The notes below the pieces were generated by a model that was given only the letters and a program-made list of their open reading frames with translations, had not been told where the DNA came from and searched no databases. From CATOSP01 sp965205385 (GTDB taxonomy: Bacteria > Chloroflexota > Dehalococcoidia > Lucifugimonadales > UBA3495): a stretch of 64,000 nt of DNA. The stretch covers positions 496,001-560,000 of the forward strand of contig CBDBGS010000007.1 in assembly GCA_965205385.1 (NCBI GenBank), given 5' to 3'. A program made the position numbers and the translations under genes. Below, in pieces: positions 51,914 to 60,553 of the stretch. How positions within the stretch are numbered: the first letter of the stretch is position 1; the number at the start of each line of letters is the position of its first letter.

Positions 51914-52731
51914 ATGGGCCGTGAAGCATACCGGTCGGTTTACGGAGACCTGACCAAGCTCAAAGACGACAGCCTGCTCAAGGACCCCGCCGCTGGGACC
52001 GATGACGACGACGAGCTGTTTCAACTACTTCTGGCCATGTCCGACTGGACCGACCACTATTGCAACCGCCACTTCTACCCCCGAACTCAAACGCTGCGTC
52101 TCGATGGCTCCGGGTCGCCCAGGCTGTTGGTCCCTGACCTGGTGTCGCTGGATACGGTAAAGGAGGACCCCAACGGCGAGGGGAGCTTCGAAGACGTGTG
52201 GGCCGCGACAGACTACCTGCTCGAACCCTACAACGCCTCGCCCTCCACCCATTGGGGCGTCCCATATTCGGCGGTCCGGGTGCGAATTGGAGGGCGCAGG
52301 TCGTGTTTTACCGCCGGCGAACAACGGTACGAGGTATCGGGGACCTGGGGGTACCGGCAGTTCAAAGAAACCGGCGGCGCAACCCTGGATGGCGCGGCGG
52401 CGGAAGCTGACGGCGCCCTGAACGTAACCGACGGGACGCAATTCCAGATCGGCCAAACGTTAATGGCCGGGACGGAGCAGATGTTGGTTACCGGCATCGA
52501 GGACAACATAATGACCGTAACCCGTGGGCTTAACGGGACCGTCTCCAGCGGCCACGCCTCGGGCGCCGGGGTTTTCATTCTAAGGTGGCCCCGGCGGTGG
52601 AACGGGCCACACTTATCCAGGCGGCCCGCATCTGGACACGCGCCGCCGACTTCGAACCCTTCTTCGTCGACTCGGAATTGGACACGGACGTCCGGTTGCT
52701 ATTGGAGCCTTACAGGAAACTGGCGGCGTGA
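51914..52731 (+). pseudogene. Phage head-tail connector (gp6-like), frameshifted
   Basis: The first about 215 codons read in frame from ATG 51914 and include FQLLLAMSDWTDHYCNRHF and an RVRIGG...YEVSGTWGY region typical of gp6-like connectors. After the segment GAGVFI, the natural ending (AAVERATLIQAARIW-like, ending LLLEPYRKLAA, stop at 52731) lies in the -1 frame. A single base missing from the T4 run at about 52571-52574 explains the shift. Uncorrected, the frame runs on by chance into the SMP-30 gene downstream and gives a false 633-residue fusion. Confidence 0.8.
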
Positions 52732-52924
52732 GGGCCGCATGGCGCGGTGTCTCGCACCTCGTGCCGCCCCCCCCAGAACCCCGGACCCTTCTGACCCCCA
52801 TACCCAGCCTCCACACATCCCTACCCAATGCCGCAAACCTCAAAAACCTCCGTTAGTGACATCCCCATGCCCTCCCGGATATACTGACGTGACCAACCTC
52901 AATCCGTGGCGGGAGGGCATTACC

Positions 52925-53815
52925 ATGAGTTGGGATTTCGAGCTTGTGGCGGGTCCCTTGGGCGGCACCACCGAGGGTCCGGTCTGGAACGGGGAAGCCC
53001 TGCTCTACACCCATATCCCTGGCAGCCGGATCATGCGCTATGACCCGCGCACCGGGGACAACACAGAGTTTTTCACCGGGACCAGCAACACCAATGGGCT
53101 GTGCTTCGACGCCCAAGGCAACCTCTACGGTTGCCAGAGCGGCGGGAGGCGCATCGTGCGCTTCGAGAAGGACCGCTCCACCATCAGCTCCCTTCCACGC
53201 CGACTGGACGGCCACCAGCACAACAATCCCAACGACCTGGCAGTCGACAAACAGGGGCGCATCTGGTTCACCGACCCCTTCAACGGCTCGGCTGGGGACC
53301 AGGAGTTGGACCACATGTCGGTCCTGCGCCTGGACCCCCAGGGAAATGGGCGGTGGGGGCTCAATCGCGCGACCTTCGACGTGAGCCGTCCCAACGGCGT
53401 GCTCATATCCCGGGACCAAAAGATCCTCTACGTCGCCCAGAGCGACTACTCCGAGGACCAGCCCCGTCAACTTCGCGCCTACCCCATCAATGATGACGGC
53501 TCCCTGGGCAGCTACACCACCATTCACACCTTCGGCATCGACCATAGGGGAGTCCACCGGGGCGTAGACGGCATGACCCTGGATGTCGACGGCAACATCG
53601 TGGCCTGTGCGGGTTTCGAGGAAAGCGGCCCCGGCCCGATGATTTACGTGTTTTCACCCACGGGAAGAGTGCTGGAAACCCACCCAATGCGCGTCGACCG
53701 TCCCACCAACTGCTGTTTCGGCGACGCGGATATGCGGTCCCTCTACGTGACTACTGGCGGGGGCCATCTCTTCCGCGCCCGCACGGACCGTACGGGCTGG
53801 ATCATGTGGCCGTAG
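52925..53815 (+). CDS. SMP-30/gluconolactonase-like beta-propeller hydrolase
   Basis: The 296-residue product is a six-bladed propeller of the SMP-30/Gnl group. Metal-site residues are placed as usual: Glu in GGTTEGPVWNG, Asn in NNPNDLAVDKQGRIWFTDP, Asn in SRPNGVLISRD, and Asp in RGVDGMTLDVDGNI. Members hydrolyse sugar lactones or related esters. ATG 52925 follows GGGAGGG; the stretch before it belongs to the phage remnant or is non-coding (193 bases). The gene is unrelated to the phage cluster. Confidence 0.87.
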   Translation: MSWDFELVAGPLGGTTEGPVWNGEALLYTHIPGSRIMRYDPRTGDNTEFFTGTSNTNGLCFDAQGNLYGCQSGGRRIVRFEKDRSTISSLPRRLDGHQHNNPNDLAVDKQGRIWFTDPFNGSAGDQELDHMSVLRLDPQGNGRWGLNRATFDVSRPNGVLISRDQKILYVAQSDYSEDQPRQLRAYPINDDGSLGSYTTIHTFGIDHRGVHRGVDGMTLDVDGNIVACAGFEESGPGPMIYVFSPTGRVLETHPMRVDRPTNCCFGDADMRSLYVTTGGGHLFRARTDRTGWIMWP

Positions 53816-53963
53816 GTTGTATGCTTGTGAGACTACTGAATGCGGACGGAACGAACAGCGATTTGGAGTGTGCCGGAAGGTTGGCAGACGTGATTCTTTA
53901 TCCTGTTTTCCGTTGAGCTCCTGAGTCTGATAGGCTTTGTTGTATGGTACGAGGCGTTCCTCA

Positions 53964-54230
53964 ATGCGGCGGATTCTTGGCCTGAAACCATCCTTGCAAT
54001 TGGGGGGCGCTTCCCCGTTTGTCATCCTGATTGCGGCAGAAAGCTTTATCTTAACCGAGGTTGCCGTGATGATTTCCGAGAGGTACTTGGAGAAGCGGTT
54101 CAGGGATGGACAGGCCGCCCAACATCAACGATGGGTCGAGTGGAATAACCGGAGAATCGCGGCAGAGGCCGCTGGTGAGCCTCTTGACGAACCACCACCA
54201 CGGCCGCCGTCCCCCCGAAGCGGAAATTAG
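53964..54230 (+). CDS. Small membrane protein with basic cytoplasmic tail
   Basis: A frame of 88 residues from ATG 53964 (a TTG at 53937 is also possible). One hydrophobic segment, SPFVILIAAESFILTEVAVMI, is followed by a charged, Arg- and Trp-containing tail (RQ/RW/WNNRR words) and a Pro-rich end (DEPPPRPPSP). Small proteins with such AEAxGEP-DEPPP tails appear repeatedly in Chloroflexota genomes, which makes this frame credible, but no ribosome-binding site is clear and the function is unknown. Confidence 0.5.
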   Translation: MRRILGLKPSLQLGGASPFVILIAAESFILTEVAVMISERYLEKRFRDGQAAQHQRWVEWNNRRIAAEAAGEPLDEPPPRPPSPRSGN

Positions 54231-54322
54231 ACTAATGCGATACCGTGATAACCGCCGCGGAATTCATTGACGGTGGTTGTCTTGGGCATAGACCATACGT
54301 GGAAGTTTTTGGAGGCTTGACG

Positions 54323-55969
54323 ATGCACTTGCTTGAAGTCCTGAACCCCATCGCTGAACAACGGGGAGTGGTTACCGCGAGGCCGATCAACCCCAGGCCC
54401 GCGACGCTGGAAAACCTTACCGTCGGGCTGCTCTGGAGCGGCACACACGGAGGCGACCTGGCGTTGAAGCGAGTCGGAGAGTTGCTGGAGCAAAGATACC
54501 AGAACTGCGAGACCAGGTTCTACGCGGGTTCGGGCTACCCCATCTCTCCGCCATTGGTGCGGCAGGCTGCCGAGGAGTGTGACGTCGTCATAGGCGCCAC
54601 AGCCGATTGAGGGACATGCTGTTCGTGGATGGTCCACGACATGATTGAGATCGAGAAGATGGGCAAACCCGCCGTGCCCATAGTTTCCGGCAGGTTCGAG
54701 GGAGACGCCATTTCAAGCTCCCGGGCGTTTGCCATGCCGGACCTGCGCTTCGTGTTAGTGCCCCGCATCTACCGCAACCTGCCCAACGACGAATGCGTCA
54801 GACAAACAGAACTGGCCTTTGACGATCTGGTGGAGGTCATAACCTCCCCGGAAGCCTCGTCGGCCGGTTCCCGCGCCATCGACACCGTGGGAGTCCAGCG
54901 TTTCGAGGGCGACGACCGGTTCGACGCGGTCCTCCGGATGAACGAGGACTTCATCAACCGGGACTGGGCCGACGGCATGCCGTTGCTGCCGGCAACCCGT
55001 GAAGCCGTTGACGCCCTCATCGAGGGCACCTGCCTGCCCGCCGACCACCTGGTCTGCGACATGCCTCCGGGGTTCGGCCTGGCCACTGTCGAGAAGATTG
55101 CCATCAACGCCGCGATGGCCGGAGCGAAGCCCGAGCACATGCCGGTCATAATCGGCGCGGTGCAGGCTCTGTCCAAGGTTGGCGGCTACGGGGGCAAGTC
55201 TCTCCTAATGTCAACCAGCGCTCACGCGCCGCTTCTGATCGTAAACGGGCCAATCGCCAAGGAGCTGGACATCAACCCCAGGTCCGCCCTGGGTCCGGGA
55301 CGCGACAACCGGGTCAACATCGTCATCGGCCGGGCGTTCTCCCTGTGCCTGCGGAACCTGGGCTACTGGTACCCCAATCAGATGGACATGGACACGGTGG
55401 GCACTACCCGGAAGTTCGTCCACTGCATCGCCGAAAACGAGGACATGAGCCCTTGGGAGCCATTCCACGTCAACCAAGGATTCAACGACCAGGAAAGCGC
55501 GGTCAGTGTATTCACCACCGACGGCGAGTTGGACACGCAGGACCAGGGCAACACCACCGCCGAGGGACTGCTCAAGACCATCGCCTACGGGGCCACCTTC
55601 GGGACTCGCAGCCTTGGAGAACGGAACACGTCGGAGCGGTTGATCCTGATGCCTCCGGACGTGGCGCGGGTCGTGGGCGCGGAGAACTTCTCCAAGCAGG
55701 CAGCCAAGGAGTTCATCCATTTCCACGCCAACACCAGCCTGGGCAAGATGATCCAGTATATGCCGCTGAAGGGTGAGGCGCGGGTAGCCGCCAACTGGAA
55801 GTGGCTGGAGAATCTGACCGAAGAGCAGCGGTTGAACATCACCGTGCCCGTGCTGGACAACGCCAACCGTTACTTCATAGTGGTTGTTGGAGCGGACCGG
55901 GCCAAGTCCCTGGTGCATCCCAGCGGACCCAGCCCCGCCACGGTGGGAGTGGACCAGTTCCGGGCATGA
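54323..55969 (+). CDS. UGSC-family selenoprotein (in-frame TGA = Sec96), fused to a second domain
   Basis: Continuous reading frame from ATG 54323 to TAG 55969 (548 residues) interrupted only by TGA at 54608-54610. Translated as selenocysteine this gives GATADUGTCCSWMVHDMIEIEK, matching the U-G-S/T-C motif that names this family. A perfect hairpin follows at the right distance (feature 54615-54643). ATG 54323 has GGAGG 7 bases upstream, and no stop or RBS supports a new start after TGA. The N-terminal about 180 residues form the UGSC domain; the remaining about 360 (DWADGMPLLPATREAVDAL, VEKIAINAAMAGAKPEHMPVII, AENEDMSPWEPFHV) form a second domain that I recall also as a stand-alone family. 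Function is probably redox, unproven. Confidence 0.85.
54615..54643 (+). promoter_or_regulatory. SECIS-like hairpin for Sec96 of the UGSC protein
   Basis: TCGTGGA (54623-54629) and TCCACGA (54633-54639) form a perfect 7-bp stem around the loop TGG. CATG at 54615-54618 pairs with CATG at 54640-54643 below a 4-base bulge. The apical loop lies 19 bases after the TGA, inside the usual bacterial SECIS window, and has a G in the loop. SelB would bind it to recode UGA. Confidence 0.7.
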
Positions 55970-56065
55970 GCGGCGGGGGACACCGGTCCCTCTCGACTCA
56001 CCAACGGGAACGGGGGGAGAAATCCCCGCCCACGCCAAGCAGCGCGATGGCCACGCAGGCCGCTA

Positions 56066-56806
56066 GTGGCTAAGGCCGGGGGCAGGAAGCGGGCAGACCT
56101 TCTTCTCGTGGAGAAGGGTTTGGCCGAAAGCCGGGAGCAAGCCCAGACCCTGATCGCGGAGGGGTTGGTTTTCTCCAGGTCGGGACGGGTGCTCAAGTCC
56201 AGCGCCCTGTTGGCCGGTGACGCGACCATCGACGTCAAGGGTGGCCTTCCGTACGTTAGCCGCGGAGGGCTGAAGCTGGCCCATGCTCTGGACGCCTTCG
56301 GCATCCAGGTGGACGGATTGACGGTCCTGGACGTCGGCGCGTCCACCGGCGGCTTCACCGACTGTATGCTCCAACGGGGAGCGAGCCATATCTACGCCGT
56401 GGACGTCGGTTACGGTCAATTGAGCTACAAGCTGAGGCAGGACCCGCGGGTGGCCGTCATGGAACGGCTCAACGCCCGTTACCCCTTCGAGCTACCTGGG
56501 CCCGTGGACCTCATCACCATGGACGTGTCCTTCATTTCGTTGCGACTGGTCATTCCCGCTGTGTTAGGCCATTTAAGACGGGGTTGCCACCTGGTGGCCC
56601 TGGTCAAACCCCAGTTCGAGGCTCGCAAGGGGGAGGTTGGCAAGGGCGGAGTAATTCGTGACGCATCCCTCCACGCCGCCATCCTGGGCCGGACCATCGT
56701 CTGGGCGGTAAACGAGGGGCTGCGGGTGCGCAACCTGTGCCCATCGCCGATTCTTGGCGACGCGGGCAACCGGGAGTTTTTCCTGCTGCTGCGGAAACCC
56801 GGCTAG
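56066..56806 (+). CDS. tlyA: TlyA-family 16S/23S rRNA methyltransferase
   Basis: A 246-residue SAM enzyme of the RrmJ/FtsJ fold. The N-terminal S4 RNA-binding domain (ADLLLVEKGLAESREQAQTLIAEGLV, YVSRGGLKL) is followed by the methyltransferase part with motif I VLDVGASTGGFTDCML and motif IV-like DLITMDVSFISL. It would 2'-O-methylate ribosomal RNA. GTG 56066 is the first start in frame and lacks a good RBS. It is followed 3 bases later by the rhomboid gene, so the tlyA-rhomboid-pncC-Sec gene run is probably one unit. Confidence 0.9.
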   Translation: MAKAGGRKRADLLLVEKGLAESREQAQTLIAEGLVFSRSGRVLKSSALLAGDATIDVKGGLPYVSRGGLKLAHALDAFGIQVDGLTVLDVGASTGGFTDCMLQRGASHIYAVDVGYGQLSYKLRQDPRVAVMERLNARYPFELPGPVDLITMDVSFISLRLVIPAVLGHLRRGCHLVALVKPQFEARKGEVGKGGVIRDASLHAAILGRTIVWAVNEGLRVRNLCPSPILGDAGNREFFLLLRKPG

Positions 56807-56809
56807 GAC

Positions 56810-57358
56810 ATGCTTGCAAGCCTGGTCCTGCTGGTTGGGTTCGTCGCGACGATCTGGGTTGTGGAACTGGTGAACACCTTTACCGGCCACCGTCTCAACG
56901 CCTATGGCATCCTGCCGCGCACCATGGACGGGCTACGCGGCATCCCCCTGAGCCCCCTTCTCCACGGAAGCATGTGGCACCTGCTGTCCAACACCGTGCC
57001 TTTGCTGATGTTGGGCGGGCTGTCTGCGATGAGAAGCGGAAGCCGATTTGTGTGGGTATCCTTGTTTATAATCATCGCCGGGGGCGCGGGAGTCTGGGCA
57101 ATGGGAAGGACCGCCGTCCACATCGGGGCCAGCGGGCTTGTATTCGGCTACTTCGGCTACCTTGTTGCCAGGGGCTGGTACGATAAGCGCATCCTTTCCA
57201 TTCTGATCGCCGTGGCCGTGATAGCGGTGTTCGGATGGGGGATACTGTTCGGGGTGTTGCCGACGGGCGGGTTCGTGTCGTGGGAAGGACACCTATGCGG
57301 GTTGGTGGCCGGAATCGTCGTGGCGCGGCTGACCAGGAGACCCAGAGAACCGGCCTAA
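56810..57358 (+). CDS. Rhomboid-family intramembrane serine protease
   Basis: A 182-residue protein with about six hydrophobic segments. Catalytic Ser is in VHIGASGLVFGYFGYL (GASG motif) and catalytic His in SWEGHLCGLVAGIV. The conserved HGSMWHLLSN in the second helix region is also present. The size is that of a basic six-helix rhomboid without extra domains. Substrate unknown. It starts 3 bases after tlyA. Confidence 0.9.
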   Translation: MLASLVLLVGFVATIWVVELVNTFTGHRLNAYGILPRTMDGLRGIPLSPLLHGSMWHLLSNTVPLLMLGGLSAMRSGSRFVWVSLFIIIAGGAGVWAMGRTAVHIGASGLVFGYFGYLVARGWYDKRILSILIAVAVIAVFGWGILFGVLPTGGFVSWEGHLCGLVAGIVVARLTRRPREPA

Positions 57359-57399
57359 GTAGGCAGAAGCAGCCTGGACAAGATAAGGAGTTGTATTCG

Positions 57400-57870
57400 A
57401 TGGAAGTAACAGAACTGGCCGAAATCTTGACCGCCCAGGGCAAGACGGTTTCGACGGCGGAGGCGTGCACCTGCGGGTTGATTGGATACTTGCTTGGCAC
57501 GGTGCCTGGAAGCTCCCGCTACTATCCCGGCGGGGTGGTCGCCTACACCGGCGGGCTCAAAGAGAGGATATTGGGAGTGCCCGACGAATACTATGCCACC
57601 TACGGCAGCGTCAGCGAGGAGATGGCCATCGCGATGGCCAAGGGAGTGCGCCAGCTAACGGGCACCGACTTCGCGGTTTCCACCACCGGGGTCACGGGAC
57701 CGGCGGGGGGCCGGTCGGGCCTGGCCATCGGCACCTTCTGGGTTGGGCTTTCGGTCAAAGACGGCGAGGACTCGGCCATTGAAATCCACGTCGACGGAGA
57801 CCGTGACGCCACCAAGCACGGCGCGGCCCAGGCTGCGATCGATCTGTTGGGCCGCCACCTCAAGGGATAA
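57400..57870 (+). CDS. pncC: CinA C-terminal domain / NMN amidohydrolase (PncC)
   Basis: The 156-residue product is the stand-alone CinA C-terminal domain, which deamidates nicotinamide mononucleotide. Signature segments are TVSTAEACTCGLIGYLLGTVPGSSRYYPGGVVAYT, and AVSTTGVTGPAGG with its nucleophilic Ser/Thr-rich loop. The first motif has CTCG where many have STGG (the equivalent serine is replaced). ATG 57400 follows AAGGAG by 9 bases; the longer upstream frame overlaps the rhomboid gene. It is separated by 10 bases from the tandem-UGA gene. Confidence 0.88.
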   Translation: MEVTELAEILTAQGKTVSTAEACTCGLIGYLLGTVPGSSRYYPGGVVAYTGGLKERILGVPDEYYATYGSVSEEMAIAMAKGVRQLTGTDFAVSTTGVTGPAGGRSGLAIGTFWVGLSVKDGEDSAIEIHVDGDRDATKHGAAQAAIDLLGRHLKG

Positions 57871-57880
57871 AGGGGGAAAG

Positions 57881-58219
57881 ATGCTAAAAGTCTTCCACAT
57901 TGAAAAACCGATCATCGCCGTACTGAGCCCGGTGCTGTCTCTCCCCTGGTGATGAATCATACCGGGCTTGCTCGGCCTCCTCAGTGATGCAGGAGCCGGG
58001 TTGGCCCTGGCGCCCGCTTTGCGGGTGCTCACGTGGCCGCTGCTGATACTGACCATTCTGCTCCTTGGCAGAGGGTGGCGGTTGGAATTGTCCGGCAGCC
58101 AGGGCGGGCCGCCTGTCTGGCGCAGGATGCCGGGGCTGGTGCTGATAGGCTCTACCCTGCTGGCTGGGACCATCTGGGGGCTCCGGTTCGCGGGCCTGCT
58201 GGGTATGCCGATTTTGTAA
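57881..58219 (+). CDS. Candidate selenoprotein with two consecutive UGA codons (MerF/MerT-like membrane protein)
   Basis: ATG 57881, with AGGGGG just upstream, opens a frame interrupted by adjacent TGA codons 57950-57952 and 57953-57955 and then open to TAA 58217. Read as Sec24-Sec25 the 112-residue protein has three hydrophobic spans. The first is VLSPVLSLPWUUIIPGLLGL, in which the pair is followed by x-x-Pro, as the vicinal Cys-Cys of MerF/MerT-type mercury transporters sits in their first helix (CCxTP in MerF). A second span (VLTWPLLILTILLLG) and a third (LVLIGSTLLAGTIWGL) follow. A SECIS-like hairpin lies at 57971-58000. Alternatives: a TTG-started 83-residue fragment at 57968, or a pseudogene. 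Confidence 0.65.
57971..58000 (+). promoter_or_regulatory. SECIS-like hairpin after the tandem UGA
   Basis: The stem pairs CTCGG (57971-57975) plus CTCCT (57977-57981) with AGGAG (57991-57995) and CCGGG (57996-58000), with one bulged C at 57976 and one U-G pair, and a 9-base loop CAGTGATGC containing GU. The loop starts 26 bases after the second TGA, within the bacterial SECIS window. A smaller competing hairpin with a CTTG tetraloop (57962-57975) is also possible. Confidence 0.5.
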
Positions 58220-58407
58220 AGGCTCGCCCGCCGCGCCCCGCGAGTGACCGCCGCCGCCAAGTGCGTATCCCGGGGCTGGGGCCGGGCTAGGCGGGTTGCA
58301 ACTTTCGCTGGGTCTCGCTTTCGGCTTTGATGGCCTCCCAGTCGCACTGCATGGGAATTAGCCGCACCTTGCGCCAGGTCTCGGACTGGTCGTGGTAATG
58401 GGGGCTG
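58217..58407 (-). pseudogene. Remnant of a second penicillin-acylase 3' end
   Basis: This 190-base stretch is about 90% identical to 60488-60677, the 3' end and downstream flank of the penicillin acylase gene. On the minus strand it still encodes the last about 40 residues (HYHDQSETWRKVRLIPMQ and on to KLQPA, stop) with conservative changes. The 5' part of that gene is gone and the break abuts a truncated WD40/LRR gene. It marks a former tandem acylase or an insertion with duplication. Confidence 0.8.
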
Positions 58408-58509
58408 GAACATGAGGCTCCGCCTAGTCATTAGGATTCCTTTTTACTTGCTGTTTGGTCGCCTGACGGCAAATACATCGCGTTCGTCTCTACTCGGATA
58501 CCCGCCCAC

Positions 58510-59916
58510 TTGGACCAGGACCCTCCTGAAAGCGCCTACCCGCGTAGGCATGTGAATGCCTATGTGATGACTGCTGACGGCTCCGAACCCAAGGTAGTTA
58601 CAAGTCCCGTAGAATCAACTTTCGATTCTCCGGTCTGGTCACCCGACGGGCAACGGTTGGCTTTTCTGGCCGAAGTGGACCCAACAGAGATAGCGGCGCC
58701 TGCCACGAAGGTGCTTCACACTGTTCGTATAGACGGCACGGACCTGCGGAGGATATCGGAATCTACACTTCGCCCAGCGTGGTCGCCAGACGGCGCCAGC
58801 ATTGCGTTTGGAGTACAAATACCCCAATCCGCCCGAGTCTATGTCGCACGGCTTGACCGGTTGAACACCCGGGAGGTGACGAAACCAGCTAGATACCGCC
58901 GTATCTATGATCTGTCTTGGTCCCCTGATGGCTCTGAGATTCGATTCGTGGCAATGCGAGTAAATCCGCCTCGCGACGGCCCTGGAGAAGCATTCAAGAG
59001 CATACATGTGATTGAAGCAGATAGGTCCAGCGGACGAATCCTTGCTAAACTCCCTGGCCACCCTTCGATCGCGTGGCCCCCCGACGATTCCAGGATTGCC
59101 GTATTCGCGCACCCCAGGAACACCTCCAGGGGCTCCTATCCTGACTCCAACGAATTGCTTTACACGATTGCCACTGACGGGTCGGACGTGCGTATTTTAA
59201 TGCGGGTGGGCATTGGCGGTTTAGTCGCTGAGAATTCCAATTGGCGGGGGTCACACGATGACCCGTTGTCGTGTGGAGAGGGCTTCGTCGTTCGCGAACC
59301 CAAGCGCAACCCCGGTCTCGTTTTCGACTGCCAGATACTTATCAAATCTCGAAACGCCCTGGCTGGAGTGAATGTCCCACTGCTGTGGAACTCCGACATC
59401 CCGATCTCGGATTGGGTTGGAGTCAAAATCTTCGGAGACCCGCTTAGAGTGCGGGGGTTGTCTATCCCTGGATCTCTGGCCGGGACTATCCCTCCGCAAT
59501 CGGAATATTTGGATGCGCTTAAATTCCTGAATATGATGGATGGCCGACTCAGCGGGTCTATCCCAAACGAACTGGGGTACCTGGATGAATTGTCAGCCCT
59601 TTCCCTGGATGAAAACTCCCTCACCGGTGCGATCCCTCCGGGTTTAGGCCGGCTCACCAAATCGAGGCAGCTTCATCTACGTGGAAACGGACTGAGCGGA
59701 AGCATCCCACCAGAGCTAGGCAGTCTGGCTAATCTCAAACACCTTAGTCTCGCGAGAAATCAGCTAACCGGAGACGTTCCGTCCGAGCTGGGAGGGCTCG
59801 CTAATTTGGAAAGTCTAGGCTTGGATAGAAACAAAATCACCGGCGGCATACCTCGAGAAATACTATCCCTCCCATCTCTCAAGGTCTTCAACCACGATGG
59901 GTTAGCGCCATGCTGA
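58510..59916 (+). CDS. TolB-like WD40 plus plant-type LRR protein, 5'-truncated
   Basis: The frame is open from about 58435 but lacks a natural start; TTG 58510 is the first usable codon, and a WD40-like blade (VWSPDGKYIAFVST) already lies upstream of it. The protein has TolB/PD40 blades (PVWSPDGQRLAFLAE, PAWSPDGASIAFG, LSWSPDGSEIRFV), a linker with paired Cys (SCGEGFVV, VFDCQILI), and then at least four 24-residue LRRs of the LSGSIPPELGSLANLKHL type, closing with APC. Such LRR modules are typical of extracellular proteins in marine Chloroflexota. The 5' end was probably lost at the junction with the acylase remnant. Confidence 0.75.
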   Translation: MDQDPPESAYPRRHVNAYVMTADGSEPKVVTSPVESTFDSPVWSPDGQRLAFLAEVDPTEIAAPATKVLHTVRIDGTDLRRISESTLRPAWSPDGASIAFGVQIPQSARVYVARLDRLNTREVTKPARYRRIYDLSWSPDGSEIRFVAMRVNPPRDGPGEAFKSIHVIEADRSSGRILAKLPGHPSIAWPPDDSRIAVFAHPRNTSRGSYPDSNELLYTIATDGSDVRILMRVGIGGLVAENSNWRGSHDDPLSCGEGFVVREPKRNPGLVFDCQILIKSRNALAGVNVPLLWNSDIPISDWVGVKIFGDPLRVRGLSIPGSLAGTIPPQSEYLDALKFLNMMDGRLSGSIPNELGYLDELSALSLDENSLTGAIPPGLGRLTKSRQLHLRGNGLSGSIPPELGSLANLKHLSLARNQLTGDVPSELGGLANLESLGLDRNKITGGIPREILSLPSLKVFNHDGLAPC

Positions 59917-60024
59917 GGGGATAATGGCCCGTTGCTGCGGATGTATATTTCCTGCAACCAGTTGACTATCTAGGCAGTCTTCTGCAGATGTCCCATTCAC
60001 GGAAAACACCTGTGAAGTAACATT

Positions 60025-60490
60025 ATGACTCCTGCGAGAGTTCTCGCTACGTTCCTGTTGCTAGGAGTAATCCTTGGGTCTTTGATCGCCAGAGCCCTCC
60101 AGAGATCGTCACCAATAGTCCGCCTCCGCTCACGCTGGAGTCAGGACTTCCATCTTCAGTGGGTCCAGAGGGAAGAGAACCAACCACCCCTCCTTGCAGC
60201 GGCGGGACCCGGTCTCCAACACTGGCAAATACAGAGTGGAGTACCGTCTTTGTGGAATAAGTGAATGGACCATCGAATCCGACACGCTTACGGGAACGTC
60301 GCACCAAGTTGACGGACTGCTATGCGACACCACCTACCAATTCCGGGTAACCGCGTATGGTAGCGGCACGGCGTACACTGCGGTTTGGAGTAAACATTCT
60401 GCAGTCGCGTCCCAAGATACCGCGACCTGCGGGTCTCCGGTATTCAACGCCCCGAAATCGCCTGACCAGAGAAAGGGAGGTCAGCCGTAA
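60025..60490 (+). pseudogene. Decayed fibronectin type III protein
   Basis: A short frame at 60025 begins like a signal or anchor segment (TPARVLATFLLLGVILGSL). After frame changes, the frame from TTG 60194 encodes the second half of an FN3 domain (GKYRVEYRLCGISEW, TSHQVDGLLCDTTYQFRVTAYGSG) and ends at TAA 60488. No single frame spans both. It lies between the LRR gene and the intact acylase and is probably a degraded exported protein. Confidence 0.5.
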
Positions 60491-60553
60491 AGGCTTGCCC
60501 ACCGCGCCCCGCGAGTGACCGCCGCCAAGGTCGTGCCCCGGCCGGCCGCCGGG

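Noticed and set aside
51914..53815. A single 633-residue connector/propeller protein
   Set aside because: The middle is out of frame with both families: the connector C-terminus is recognisable in the -1 frame and stops at 52731, and the propeller has its own RBS and ATG at 52925.
54629..55969. Separate 446-residue gene starting at ATG 54629
   Set aside because: The ATG lies inside the SECIS-like stem, has no RBS, and starting there would cut a conserved U-G-T-C family motif in half.
57968..58219. Stand-alone 83-residue membrane protein starting at TTG
   Set aside because: It has no RBS, begins inside a hydrophobic helix, and the upstream in-frame stretch from 57881 with RBS joins it if the two TGAs are decoded.
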